A stretch of 64,000 nucleotides of DNA from Paenibacillus sabuli (lineage in GTDB: Bacteria; Bacillota; Bacilli; Paenibacillales; Paenibacillaceae). The notes below the pieces were generated by a model. It ran no database searches. It had not been told where the DNA came from and saw only the letters and a list, made by a program, of their open reading frames with translations. Positions 54,391 through 62,837 of this stretch are shown here, one piece after another. Every line of letters starts with the position of its first letter. Positions within the stretch are counted from its first letter, which is position 1. The stretch spans positions 84,660 through 148,659 of the forward strand of contig NZ_JACXIZ010000027.1 in NCBI RefSeq assembly GCF_014705605.1, written 5' to 3'. The position numbers and the translations under genes are program-made.

Positions 54391-54740
54391 GATACGACCT
54401 CCAGACTTGAGAGCGCCATTCGCTCGTTTTCGTGAATGTCCACTATTTTGAACAAGCCCGACAGCTCAAGGAGGCGATGGACGCTCTTGTTGACGTCGCA
54501 GACGACCATCTTGCCGCCCTTGCTCTTCAGCAGCTTGTACCGTCCCAGAATGACGCCGAGTCCCGAGCTGTCCATGAACGAGAGCTCTCTCAGACTAAGG
54601 ATGACGTGGCGGCTGCCGCCGCGCATGATCGCCTCCTCCATCTTCTGCCTGACTGTATCCGCCGTATGGTGATCCAGTTCGCCTCGCAATCGGACGATCA
54701 ACACATTGCGGTAATGCTCCAACTCTACCTGCAAGCTCAT
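54387..54740 (-). CDS. spoIIAA: anti-anti-sigma factor SpoIIAA
   Basis: 117 aa STAS-domain protein. The phosphorylated Ser is residue 58 in [14 protein letters not shown], same number as in B. subtilis. First gene of the operon; GGAGGAG precedes the ATG. A sigma-H-like promoter lies upstream. Confidence 0.97.
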   Translation of the reverse strand: MSLQVELEHYRNVLIVRLRGELDHHTADTVRQKMEEAIMRGGSRHVILSLRELSFMDSSGLGVILGRYKLLKSKGGKMVVCDVNKSVHRLLELSGLFKIVDIHENERMALSSLEVVS

Positions 54741-54769
54741 ACCCCTTCACTCCTCCCGTGTTAAGAGAG

Positions 54770-54797
54770 TGTTCGTGATGCTCTCCCCGCATTCCTT
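54770..54797 (-). promoter_or_regulatory. candidate sigma-H promoter of spoIIA operon
   Basis: On the minus strand AAGGAATG (54790-54797) and CACGAACA (54770-54777) are 12 bases apart, close to the sigma-H pattern RNAGGAWWW and RNNGAAWW. spoIIA is transcribed by sigma-H with Spo0A in B. subtilis; a Spo0A box was not identified. Confidence 0.55.
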
Positions 54798-54851
54798 CTC
54801 TCCGACAAAACTAGAAGCTGCACGCTACGGACCGACAAATCTCGTGCCTCG

Positions 54852-56024
54852 TCAGGAGAAAAGCTCGGCGCCGGCGCGCTTGAACAGCTGCCACCAGGTC
54901 GCGCGCGCCACCTCTTGCTGCGCCTCGACCTCGAATTCGCTCAGGACCTTGTCGCCTTGATACACAATCAGCCTGCCGACCTTCTGCCCCACCTTGACCG
55001 GCGCGCGCAGCGGGCTGTCGATGCGCAGCTCGTGGCGGATGTCCGCGGTCGCGGCGCCCTTGCGCAGCAATACGCTGTATGGATGCTTCGCTTCCACGGC
55101 GAGCTCGCGCGCCATGCCTTTTTCGACCGGGACGGTCCCCATCGGATCGCCGGTTCTGAAGATCGAATGATTCGTATATTGCGCGAAGGCGTAATCAAAC
55201 ATTTGCGAGACCTCGCTGTTGCGGGTTTTGGTATTGGGTTCGCCCATGACGACGGCAATGACCCGCAGGTTGTCGCGACTGGCCGTGGCCGACAGGCAAA
55301 ACTTGGCCTCGCTCGTATAGCCCGTTTTCAAGCCGTCCGCGCCGCTGTAAAAGCGAACGAGCTTGTTCGTGTTGACCAGCCAAAACGGCTTTTCGGTGTC
55401 CTTGCGCAAATAATCTTGATATTTGCCCGTGTAAGTCGTTGCCTCCGAATGCTTGAGCAGCTCGCGCGACATGACCGCGATATCGTGCGCCGACGAATAA
55501 TGATTGTCGGCAGGCAGACCGTTGCAGTTGGCAAAATGGGTATTCTTCAGCCCGAGCGTCTGCGCGCGCTTGTTCATCAGCTCCACGAACGCTTCCTCGG
55601 TGCCGGCGATCTTTTCGGCCATCGCAACCGAGGCGTCATTGCCGGAAGCCATTGCGATGCCCTTGAGCAAATCGTCGACCGTCATTTCTTCGCCCGGCTC
55701 CAGGAAAATCTGCGAGCCGCCCATCGAAGCCGCGTATTCGCTCGCCTGTACCTTATCGGTCAGCTTGAGCTTGCCTTCGTCGATGGCCTCCAGTGTGAGC
55801 AGCATCGTCATGATTTTCGTAATGCTGGCCGGCGGCAGCTTGTCATGGCTGTTGCGCTCGTAGATGATTGTGCCGCTGTCCGCATCCATCACAATCGCCG
55901 AACGCGCCGAGGGCGCAAGCTCGGCAGCGGCGGCCGGCTGTTCGGCTGCCTGCATGACGCCGGGCAGCACGCTCCACCCCAGCATTGTGAACATACAGGC
56001 CGCGACAATCCATCTTTTGATCAT
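54852..56024 (-). CDS. dacF: D-alanyl-D-alanine carboxypeptidase DacF
   Basis: 390 aa. Signal peptide of 26 residues, then SITK (PASITKIMTML), SGN (MASGNDASV) and KTG (LKTGYTSEA) motifs, and a C-terminal PBP5-type beta domain. Adjusts spore peptidoglycan cross-linking from the forespore side. Placement ahead of spoIIAA is the Bacillus order. A forespore promoter lies upstream. Paralogue of DacB at 40.2-41.3 kb. Confidence 0.94.
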   Translation of the reverse strand: MIKRWIVAACMFTMLGWSVLPGVMQAAEQPAAAAELAPSARSAIVMDADSGTIIYERNSHDKLPPASITKIMTMLLTLEAIDEGKLKLTDKVQASEYAASMGGSQIFLEPGEEMTVDDLLKGIAMASGNDASVAMAEKIAGTEEAFVELMNKRAQTLGLKNTHFANCNGLPADNHYSSAHDIAVMSRELLKHSEATTYTGKYQDYLRKDTEKPFWLVNTNKLVRFYSGADGLKTGYTSEAKFCLSATASRDNLRVIAVVMGEPNTKTRNSEVSQMFDYAFAQYTNHSIFRTGDPMGTVPVEKGMARELAVEAKHPYSVLLRKGAATADIRHELRIDSPLRAPVKVGQKVGRLIVYQGDKVLSEFEVEAQQEVARATWWQLFKRAGAELFS

Positions 56025-56060
56025 TTGGCTCTCCTCCTGGACATACCCTTGTTTTACCTA

Positions 56061-56090
56061 CAGTATGGCCAGGAAGAATGCAAATTATGC
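56061..56090 (-). promoter_or_regulatory. sigma-F/sigma-G promoter of dacF
   Basis: On the minus strand GCATA (56086-56090) and CATACTG (56061-56067) are 18 bases apart; only the last base of the -10 differs from CATNHTA. dacF is a forespore gene in B. subtilis. Confidence 0.65.
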
Positions 56091-56133
56091 CAATTGAGAT
56101 TATACTACCTATCTTGATGTGGTGAGCCCCGCT

Positions 56134-56376
56134 TCAGTTTCTTTTTTCCAAGGCATACAGCTCTTCTTCGAGCGAGGTCCATTGCTGCTCGACCTTGGCT
56201 CGGGCATCGGCGAGGGCCTGGTTGTAGACATAGGGCGCGAGCGCGCGCATGGCGTGGTCCAGCAGGTTCTCGCCGGCGAGCTCGCCGAGCTCGAGGTCCA
56301 GCTCCGTCGCCACGTAATGGCGGAGCTCGTCAATCAGCCGCTGCTTTTGTTCTCTGGGCAGCTTGATCGGGATCAT
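56134..56376 (-). CDS. DUF2164 family protein
   Basis: 80 aa. IPIKLPREQKQRLIDELRHYV, DLELGELAGENLLD and LAPYVYNQALADARAKVEQ match DUF2164, a small family of unknown function. GGAGGTG precedes the ATG. Alone between pdp and dacF. Confidence 0.88.
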   Translation of the reverse strand: MIPIKLPREQKQRLIDELRHYVATELDLELGELAGENLLDHAMRALAPYVYNQALADARAKVEQQWTSLEEELYALEKRN

Positions 56377-56410
56377 GGAAGCACCTCCTTTTTATAATGG
56401 AATGCAAGCA

Positions 56411-56441
56411 AAGACGCCCCGATGTGCGAACGAGGCGTCTT
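56411..56441 (-). terminator. intrinsic terminator after pdp
   Basis: AAGACGCC and GGCGTCTT form an 8-bp stem; on the minus strand TGCTTGC follows, so the T run is poor. It lies 32 bases after the pdp stop. Confidence 0.55.
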
Positions 56442-56472
56442 GCAGTGTGCAATTCGGAATAGGCAATCTCAT

Positions 56473-57807
56473 TCATTGCATACGCTGCACGCCGCTCTCC
56501 GTGACGATGGAGAGAACGAGCGGAGAGCGCGCGGTCTGCGTGCCTGCCGGTACGATGCGGAACGCTTCGCGGACGAGGCGGCTCGCCTCGTCCGCGGCTG
56601 GCGTGCGCGCATGCAGCGCCGCCAGCGCTTCGCCGGCTCGCACCGGTTCGCCGAGCTTGCGCAGCAGCGTCAAGCCGACGGCATGATCGATCGGCTCGTC
56701 CTTCTCCGCGCGGCCCGCGCCCAGGATCATCGCGGCCGTGCCGAGCTGCGCGGCGTCGATCTCGGCGACGACGCCCTCCTGCTCGGCGCTGACTTCGAAG
56801 CGATACGGCGCCTGCGGCAGCCGCTCGTCCGGCGCATCGGCGACGCTGGCGTCTCCGCCCTGCGCCGCGACGAAGCGGGCAAAGCGCCGCAGCGCGGAAC
56901 CGTCCGCGAGCCGGCTGCGCACCAGCTCCATCGCCTCCTCTTCCGAGGACGCCGCGCCGCCGAGCCGCACCATATGGGCCGCTAATAGGAGCGACAGCTC
57001 GGTCAGATCCTCCGATCCCTCCCCTTGCAGCGTCCGGATCGCTTCGGCCACCTCGAGCGCATTGCCGATCGCGGTGCCCAGCGGCTGCGCCATACTGCTG
57101 ATGACGGCCGTCGTCGCTCTGCCGACGCCGGAGCCGATGGCGACCATAGCTTCGGCCAGCGCTTCGGCCTCGGCGGCCGTTTTCATGAAGGCGCCGTTGC
57201 CGCATTTCACATCGAGGACAATCGCATCCGCGCCGGCGGCGATTTTTTTGCTCATGATGGAGCTCGCGATGAGCGGAATCGATTCTACCGTCGCGGTCAC
57301 GTCGCGCAGTCCGTAGAGCCTTTTGTCGGCCGGCGTCAGATTGCCGGATTGTCCGACTACGGCCAGGCCCTCGCTTGCCACTTGAGCCAGGAAAGCCTCG
57401 CGCCCCAGTTCGGTCCGCATGCCGGGAATCGACTCCAGCTTGTCGATCGTGCCGCCGGTATGGCCGAGCCCGCGTCCGGACATTTTGGCGACCGGCACGC
57501 CGCACGCGGCCACCAGCGGCGCCACGATCAAGGTCGTCTTGTCGCCTACGCCGCCTGTGCTATGCTTGTCCACCTTGACGCCCGGGATGGGACTGAGGTC
57601 GATCTGCTCGCCCGATTGCGCCATTGCCAGCGTCAATTCGGCGGTTTCACTGGCAGTCATGCCCTGGAAATAAACGGCCATCGCCCAGGCCGCCATCTGA
57701 TAATCGGGCACCTCGCCGCGGCAATACCCATCCATCAGCCTACTCAGTTCGGACTGCGTATGCGCTGCGCCGTCCCTTTTCTTGGCGATCAAGTCTACGA
57801 TCCGCAT
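56473..57807 (-). CDS. pdp: pyrimidine-nucleoside (thymidine) phosphorylase
   Basis: 444 aa. Phosphorolysis of uridine/thymidine to base and (deoxy)ribose 1-phosphate. Signature GRGLGHTGGTIDKLESIPG, phosphate site KVDKHSTGGVGDKTTL, and IVLDVKCGNGAFMKT. ATG at 57807 follows GGGAGGGGG. Product is converted by DeoB, encoded 1.2 kb upstream in the same direction. Confidence 0.96.
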   Translation of the reverse strand: MRIVDLIAKKRDGAAHTQSELSRLMDGYCRGEVPDYQMAAWAMAVYFQGMTASETAELTLAMAQSGEQIDLSPIPGVKVDKHSTGGVGDKTTLIVAPLVAACGVPVAKMSGRGLGHTGGTIDKLESIPGMRTELGREAFLAQVASEGLAVVGQSGNLTPADKRLYGLRDVTATVESIPLIASSIMSKKIAAGADAIVLDVKCGNGAFMKTAAEAEALAEAMVAIGSGVGRATTAVISSMAQPLGTAIGNALEVAEAIRTLQGEGSEDLTELSLLLAAHMVRLGGAASSEEEAMELVRSRLADGSALRRFARFVAAQGGDASVADAPDERLPQAPYRFEVSAEQEGVVAEIDAAQLGTAAMILGAGRAEKDEPIDHAVGLTLLRKLGEPVRAGEALAALHARTPAADEASRLVREAFRIVPAGTQTARSPLVLSIVTESGVQRMQ

Positions 57808-57825
57808 GCCCATCCCCCTCCCGCG

Positions 57826-58035
57826 TCAGCGGGGCTGCAGCTCCCGCTGCGCTTGATCGTTCCATTTGCCAGGTGTCATCTGCGCCGTTTGCTCGCGCTG
57901 CGCCTTGACGATCAGGCGATCGAGCGCCTGACTAAGCCGCAAGACATCCCGATGCAAAAGCGATTGTTTATTTGTCGCCGTTTCGATCATTTTGCGGCGC
58001 AATCCTTCAAGATGCGCCATCCATTGAGTATCCAT
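57826..58035 (-). CDS. Spo0E-family aspartyl-phosphate phosphatase
   Basis: 69 aa. Two-helix protein with the Spo0E-family core VLRLSQALDRLIVKAQ (SQxLD motif at residues 35-39; the family usually has SQELD). Such proteins dephosphorylate Spo0A-P and delay sporulation. The first helix (LEGLRRKMIETATNKQSL) also fits. It lies 18 bases before pdp and 116 bases after punA. No other sporulation regulator is in this operon. Family call from motif and length. Confidence 0.82.
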   Translation of the reverse strand: MDTQWMAHLEGLRRKMIETATNKQSLLHRDVLRLSQALDRLIVKAQREQTAQMTPGKWNDQAQRELQPR

Positions 58036-58151
58036 CCCTGCCCAGTCCGTCCTCTCTGTCCGTGATCAATTAACCTCGAACAGTATACGACGGAAACTCT
58101 ATAAAATCTGTCACAATCGGTCGAAGCCCAATATTACATTTTTGTAACAGA

Positions 58152-58976
58152 CTAAAATAATGGCACAATCGCTTGGATCAATTGCAAAAACCGCGTTTTT
58201 ACCCGTTCGGTCGTCTCCATCACTTCCTGGTGCGACAACGGCTGATCCAGAATACCGGAGGCCATGTTGCTGATGCAGGAGATGCCCAACACCTCGATGC
58301 CGCAATGCCGCGCCGCGATGACCTCGGCAACCGTCGACATGCCGACGGCATCCGCGCCGAGGGTGCGCAGCATGCGAATTTCGGCAGGCGTCTCGTACGA
58401 TGGTCCGAGCAGACCGGCGTAGACGCCTTCCTGCAGCTGCAGTCCCTGCTGTGCGGCCGCATCGCGCGCCAGCTGCCGGCCACGCTTGCTGTACGCCTCC
58501 GACATATCCGGGAAGCGCGGCCCCATCGTATCGTCATTGGGCCCGATGAGCGGGTTGCGTCCGGTCAGATTGAGATGATCGGCGATCATCATCAGCTCCC
58601 CGGAGGCATAGGCCGTGTTGATACCGCCCGCGGCGTTGGTCGCGATCAGCCGCTCGACCCCGAGCGCCTTCATGACGCGCACGGGAAAAGCGGTCTGTTC
58701 CGGCGCATAGCCTTCGTACATATGAAAGCGCCCGCGCATCAGCATAACCGGCCGGCCCGCCAGCTTGCCGATCAGCAGCTCGCCCGCATGTCCTTCGACG
58801 GTCGAGACGGGGAAATGCGGGATGCTCGCGTACGGAATCACCGTCGCTTCGTCCATATAATCGCCCAATACGCCCAAGCCGGAGCCCAGGATCAGCCCGA
58901 CCTCCGGTACGAGCGGCGTCTGCTTGCGGATCGCCTCCGCCGCATCCTGAATATGTGTCGCAGTCAAGGTACTCAT
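58152..58976 (-). CDS. punA: purine-nucleoside phosphorylase
   Basis: 274 aa of the trimeric PNP class. Phosphate site GSGLGVLGD, VEGHAGELLIGKLAGRPVMLMRGRFHMYEGY, NAAGGINTAY and GPSYETPAEIRMLRTLGADAVGMSTV. ATG at 58976 preceded by GGAGGGAG. 23 bases after deoB. Confidence 0.96.
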   Translation of the reverse strand: MSTLTATHIQDAAEAIRKQTPLVPEVGLILGSGLGVLGDYMDEATVIPYASIPHFPVSTVEGHAGELLIGKLAGRPVMLMRGRFHMYEGYAPEQTAFPVRVMKALGVERLIATNAAGGINTAYASGELMMIADHLNLTGRNPLIGPNDDTMGPRFPDMSEAYSKRGRQLARDAAAQQGLQLQEGVYAGLLGPSYETPAEIRMLRTLGADAVGMSTVAEVIAARHCGIEVLGISCISNMASGILDQPLSHQEVMETTERVKTRFLQLIQAIVPLF

Positions 58977-58999
58977 GGTGTGACTCTCCCTCCAATAAA

Positions 59000-60175
59000 T
59001 TAAGATAACCGGTGCAAAAACGACGCGCCGTAGCGTGGCGGCGTCACTTGAAAATTAGCGGCGATCGTCGCCGCTACATCGGCAAACGTAGCTCTGGTGC
59101 CAAGCGAAGCGCCGCATTCTTGGCCGGGCGTCAGCGCCAGCAGCGGCACGTATTCGCGCGTATGGTCCGTGCCGGGATGATACGGATCGTTGCCGTGATC
59201 CGCCGTGACGATTAGCAGGTCTTCGGAGCCAAGCCTGGCCGCCAGCTCCGGCAGGGCAGCGTCGAATTCGCCGAGTGCCGCAGCATAGCCCTCCGGATCG
59301 CGGCGATGCCCGTACAAGGAATCAAAATCGACGAGATTGACGAACAGCAAGCCGCGGAAGTCGCTACGCAGCAGCTCCAGCGTCTTGGCGATCCCGTCGG
59401 CATTGCTCACGGTCGGATGTGAGGCGGTAATGCCCTCGCCGCTGAAAATATCGTTGATTTTGCCCACCGAGACGACGTCGAGTCCGGCATCCGCAAGCGC
59501 ATTCAGCACGGTCGGCCGGGGCGGCTTGACCGCATAATCATGCCTTCTTGGCGTGCGCTTGAACGCGCCGGGAACGCCGACATAAGGCCTGGCGATGACT
59601 CTGCCCACCGCGTATCGCGGATCCAGCGTGAGCTCGCGCGCAATCTCGCAGGCGCGGTACAGCTCCTCCACGCTGATCTTGTCTTCGTGCGCCGCAATCT
59701 GCAGCACGCTGTCCGCCGACGTATACACGATCCACGCGCCGGTCGCGAGCTGACGCTCGCCCAGTTCGTCGAGGATGGCCGTGCCGCTGGCCGCCTTGTT
59801 GCCGATGATGCCGCGTCCGGTGCGCTCGCTCAGCGCCGCGAGCAGCGGCTCCGGAAAGCCGTCCGGGAAGGTCTGGAACGGGATATCGACGCGCAATCCG
59901 GCCAGCTCCCAGTGCCCGGTCATCGTATCCTTGCCGACCGACGCCTCGGCCATGCGCCCGTAGTAGGCGCGGGGACAGTCGGCTGCTTGCCAGGCGCCGA
60001 GCGGCGCAATGTTGGCCAGTCCCCAATTCGTGAGATTCGGCAGTTGAAATTCCGGCCTGCGCGCAGCCAGATGGCCGAGCGTGTGCGCGCCGGCGTCGCC
60101 GAACGCAGCAGCGTCCGGCAGCTCGCCGATGCCGACGCTGTCCAGCACCACGACCGCTATCCGTTTATATCGCAT
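59000..60175 (-). CDS. deoB: phosphopentomutase
   Basis: 391 aa. Interconverts (deoxy)ribose 1- and 5-phosphate. Metal sites [22 protein letters not shown] and [13 protein letters not shown]; catalytic Thr in [22 protein letters not shown] precedes the ATG. Between xerD and punA as in B. subtilis (drm). Confidence 0.96.
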   Translation of the reverse strand: MRYKRIAVVVLDSVGIGELPDAAAFGDAGAHTLGHLAARRPEFQLPNLTNWGLANIAPLGAWQAADCPRAYYGRMAEASVGKDTMTGHWELAGLRVDIPFQTFPDGFPEPLLAALSERTGRGIIGNKAASGTAILDELGERQLATGAWIVYTSADSVLQIAAHEDKISVEELYRACEIARELTLDPRYAVGRVIARPYVGVPGAFKRTPRRHDYAVKPPRPTVLNALADAGLDVVSVGKINDIFSGEGITASHPTVSNADGIAKTLELLRSDFRGLLFVNLVDFDSLYGHRRDPEGYAAALGEFDAALPELAARLGSEDLLIVTADHGNDPYHPGTDHTREYVPLLALTPGQECGASLGTRATFADVAATIAANFQVTPPRYGASFLHRLS

Positions 60176-60222
60176 CGTCTATGCGTCCTCCCTTGTGTCG
60201 GCGCGCGCCCGCCGGGGCCGGC

Positions 60223-61137
60223 TCACGATCGCAGTGCGGACGCATCGCCGGCTCTGGGGTGCGCGCGCTCGTATACGTCTTTCATTCGCGCCTTGTTCAG
60301 CTGCATGTAGATCTGCGTCGTCGCAATATCCGAGTGGCCCAGCATCTCCTGGACAGCGCGAAGATCGGCGCCGTTCTCCAGCAGATGGGCGGCGAAGGAA
60401 TGCCGCAGCGTCTGCGGCGTAATGACACGCTCGATGCCTGCTTCCCCCGCATATTTTTTCATGAGCTTCCAGAAGCCCTGGCGCGTCATACGCGTGCCCA
60501 GATGATTGAGAAAAAACGTCTCGCTCGGCAGCTCGTCCCGCGCAAACGCCGGTCGGCCCGCCTCCAAATACTGGCGTAGCGCGGCGATGGCGAGCTTGCC
60601 GATCGGGATGACGCGTTCTCTGCCCCCGCTGCCGATGCAACGTAAATAAGCGAGCTGCAAATTGACGTGGCCGGTATCCAGCGCGATCAGCTCGGACACG
60701 CGCATCCCGGTTGCATACAGCACCTCCAGCATGGCCCGGTCGCGCAGCCCGGCCGGGGTGTCGGCCACCGGCATTTCGAGCAGCCGCTGCGTCTCTGCGA
60801 CGCCCAGCACTTGAGGCAGCTTGCGCTCGAGCTTCGGTGTCTCCATCGCCAGCGTCGGGTCATGTACGAGCCGCCCCTCCTTGACCAGATGCTGAAACAG
60901 GCCGCGGATCGACACCGTGCACCTCGTCATGGTCGCCGCCGCCCGACCCTTGCGCTTGAGCTCGAGCATATAGGTGGCGATATGATGCTTGTGCACCTGG
61001 TCGAGGCGCTCGAGGCCTTGGGCAGCGGCATAAGCCAGGAAGGACTCGAGATCCCGCTCGTACGATTCCAGTGTGTTGCGCGACAGCCCCCGTTCCGCTT
61101 GCAGATGGCGGATAAACTCTTGCAGTTCGGATTTCAT
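60223..61137 (-). CDS. xerD: tyrosine recombinase XerD
   Basis: 304 aa. N-terminal SAM-like DNA-binding domain (QEFIRHLQAERGLSRNTLESYERDL) and catalytic domain with Arg in YATGMRVSELIAL, HSFAAHLLENG (HxxR region LRHSF), LGHSDIATTQIY and catalytic Tyr in TQIYMQLN. Resolves chromosome dimers with its partner XerC. ATG at 61137 follows AAAGGA. Confidence 0.93.
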   Translation of the reverse strand: MKSELQEFIRHLQAERGLSRNTLESYERDLESFLAYAAAQGLERLDQVHKHHIATYMLELKRKGRAAATMTRCTVSIRGLFQHLVKEGRLVHDPTLAMETPKLERKLPQVLGVAETQRLLEMPVADTPAGLRDRAMLEVLYATGMRVSELIALDTGHVNLQLAYLRCIGSGGRERVIPIGKLAIAALRQYLEAGRPAFARDELPSETFFLNHLGTRMTRQGFWKLMKKYAGEAGIERVITPQTLRHSFAAHLLENGADLRAVQEMLGHSDIATTQIYMQLNKARMKDVYERAHPRAGDASALRS

Positions 61138-61233
61138 GGCGCAGTCCTTTCTTTGAAGCTTTCCTGTTCCTGCCCATATATTCCACATGCCTCCGCCATA
61201 TTCCTGCCCCTAGCGACAAGATTCGCCGCTTGT

Positions 61234-61470
61234 TCACTCGCCGTACAAATAAAAGCGGCGCAGCCGGTTGAGCAGCGAAGCCTTGTCAGGCTGATGCACC
61301 ACATCCTCCTCGAACACCTTGACCGCATAGCCCTGGGGCTCCTTGTAGCGGTCCGGCGCCAGCGCTTTGTCGACGAGCCAGCGATAACCGCCGGAGGCAA
61401 TGACGGTCAACACTGCGAATAAAACGACGAAGGCCAGCGCGGCCAGCCATTTGCGCAGCGATATAATCAT
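61234..61470 (-). CDS. yqzK: YqzK-like DUF4227 protein
   Basis: 78 aa. One membrane helix (residues 8-30), then YKEPQGYAVKVFEED and LLNRLRRFYLYGE, which match YqzK of Bacillus, also located ahead of xerD. Function unknown. ATG at 61470 follows GGGGGGAAGTG. Confidence 0.85.
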   Translation of the reverse strand: MIISLRKWLAALAFVVLFAVLTVIASGGYRWLVDKALAPDRYKEPQGYAVKVFEEDVVHQPDKASLLNRLRRFYLYGE

Positions 61471-61538
61471 GCACTCACTTCCCCCCGCCCGCCATATGTA
61501 GCCAGCATATGCGGACGGGCCGCCACTTATTCGAAGCG

Positions 61539-62645
61539 TCAGGTCAGCGGCTCGAACGGCAGCCCGACGGCCTCCGCGACCTGACGATGCGTGACGCGGC
61601 CGCAATGCGTGTTGACCCCGAGCTTGAGCGAAGGATTGCCCTCGATCGCCCGTTCCAGCCCCTTGCTCGCAATCTCGAGCGCATAGGGCAACGTGACATT
61701 AGTCAGCGCATAGGTGGAAGTGCGCGGCACCGCGCCGGGCATGTTCGCGACGGCGTAATGAATGACGCCGTGGCGCTCGTAGACCGGCTGCTCATGCGTC
61801 GTTACGCGATCAATTGTTGCGATTGTGCCGCCTTGATCGACCGCCACATCGACGATGACCGCGCCCTTTTTCATCGTCTGCACCATCTCGTCGGTGACCA
61901 GGCGCGGCGCCCGCGCCCCCGGGATGAGCACGGCGCCGATCAGCAGGTCCGCCTTGCGGACGGCTTGCGCTATGTTATAGGGGTTGGACATCAGTGTGCC
62001 GATGCGACCGCTCCACACCTCGTCCAGATAGCGCATGCGATCGGCGCTGCGCTCGAGTATGACAACGCTGGCGCCCATGCCCAGGGCGATGCGAGCCGCA
62101 TTGGTGCCGACGATGCCGCCGCCGATAATAATAACCTCGGCGGGCGGCACGCCCGGGACTCCGCCGAGCAGGATGCCTCGACCGCCGTGCCGCGCTTCCA
62201 AAAAACGCGAGCCGACCTGGACGGCCATTCTGCCGGCGACCTCGCTCATCGGCGTCAAGAGCGGCAGTCCGCCGCCGGGGAGCTGGATCGTCTCGTAGGC
62301 GATCGCTGTCACTTCGCGCGCCTTGAGCGCACGCGCCAGCTCCGGCGCCGCCGCCAGATGCAGATAGGTGAACAGCAGCAGACCGGGGCGGAAATAGCCG
62401 AATTCTTCGGGCAGCGGCTCCTTGACCTTCATAATCAGCTCTGCGCGCTGCCATACCTCGGACGCGTCAGCCGCCAGCGCCGCGCCCTCCGCCGCATATT
62501 CCTCGTCCTCGAAGCCGCTTCCCGCGCCGGCGCCGGCCTGGACGAGCACTTCGTGTCCCGCGCCCTTGAGTACGCTCACGCCCGCCGGCGTCAGCGCCAC
62601 CCGATATTCGCCGCTTTTGACCTCGGTCGGAATTCCGATTCGCAT
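61539..62645 (-). CDS. ald: alanine dehydrogenase
   Basis: 368 aa. NAD-dependent oxidative deamination of L-alanine. [38 protein letters not shown] site [21 protein letters not shown] and VDVAVDQGG are present. ATG at 62645 follows AAGGAGGAG. Ald feeds sporulation energy metabolism in B. subtilis, but there it is elsewhere on the chromosome. TTGACG with a weak -10 near 62690 may be its promoter. Confidence 0.96.
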   Translation of the reverse strand: MRIGIPTEVKSGEYRVALTPAGVSVLKGAGHEVLVQAGAGAGSGFEDEEYAAEGAALAADASEVWQRAELIMKVKEPLPEEFGYFRPGLLLFTYLHLAAAPELARALKAREVTAIAYETIQLPGGGLPLLTPMSEVAGRMAVQVGSRFLEARHGGRGILLGGVPGVPPAEVIIIGGGIVGTNAARIALGMGASVVILERSADRMRYLDEVWSGRIGTLMSNPYNIAQAVRKADLLIGAVLIPGARAPRLVTDEMVQTMKKGAVIVDVAVDQGGTIATIDRVTTHEQPVYERHGVIHYAVANMPGAVPRTSTYALTNVTLPYALEIASKGLERAIEGNPSLKLGVNTHCGRVTHRQVAEAVGLPFEPLT

Positions 62646-62751
62646 GCTCGATCTCCTCCTTGTGCCGTCCGTTACTAATGGTGTATGCTGCCTCAGCGTC
62701 AAGTGTTTCTACGCGATACAATGTCCCGCGATGCCTTGAATTATGTATCCC

Positions 62752-62767
62752 ATAGGCACCTGCCTAT
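62752..62767. promoter_or_regulatory. perfect palindrome between ald and protease gene
   Basis: ATAGGCA-CC-TGCCTAT with 7-base arms lies in the 192-base divergent gap. Candidate operator for one or both genes. Confidence 0.4.
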
Positions 62768-62837
62768 ACGCATTTACCCCATTTTCCATAGTCTGAATGA
62801 ACGGCATTCACAGGCGAAGGAGATGGAGATCACCCCT

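Noticed and set aside
56330..57505. 391-codon minus-strand open frame
   Set aside because: A different frame of pdp; the pdp frame has all catalytic motifs.
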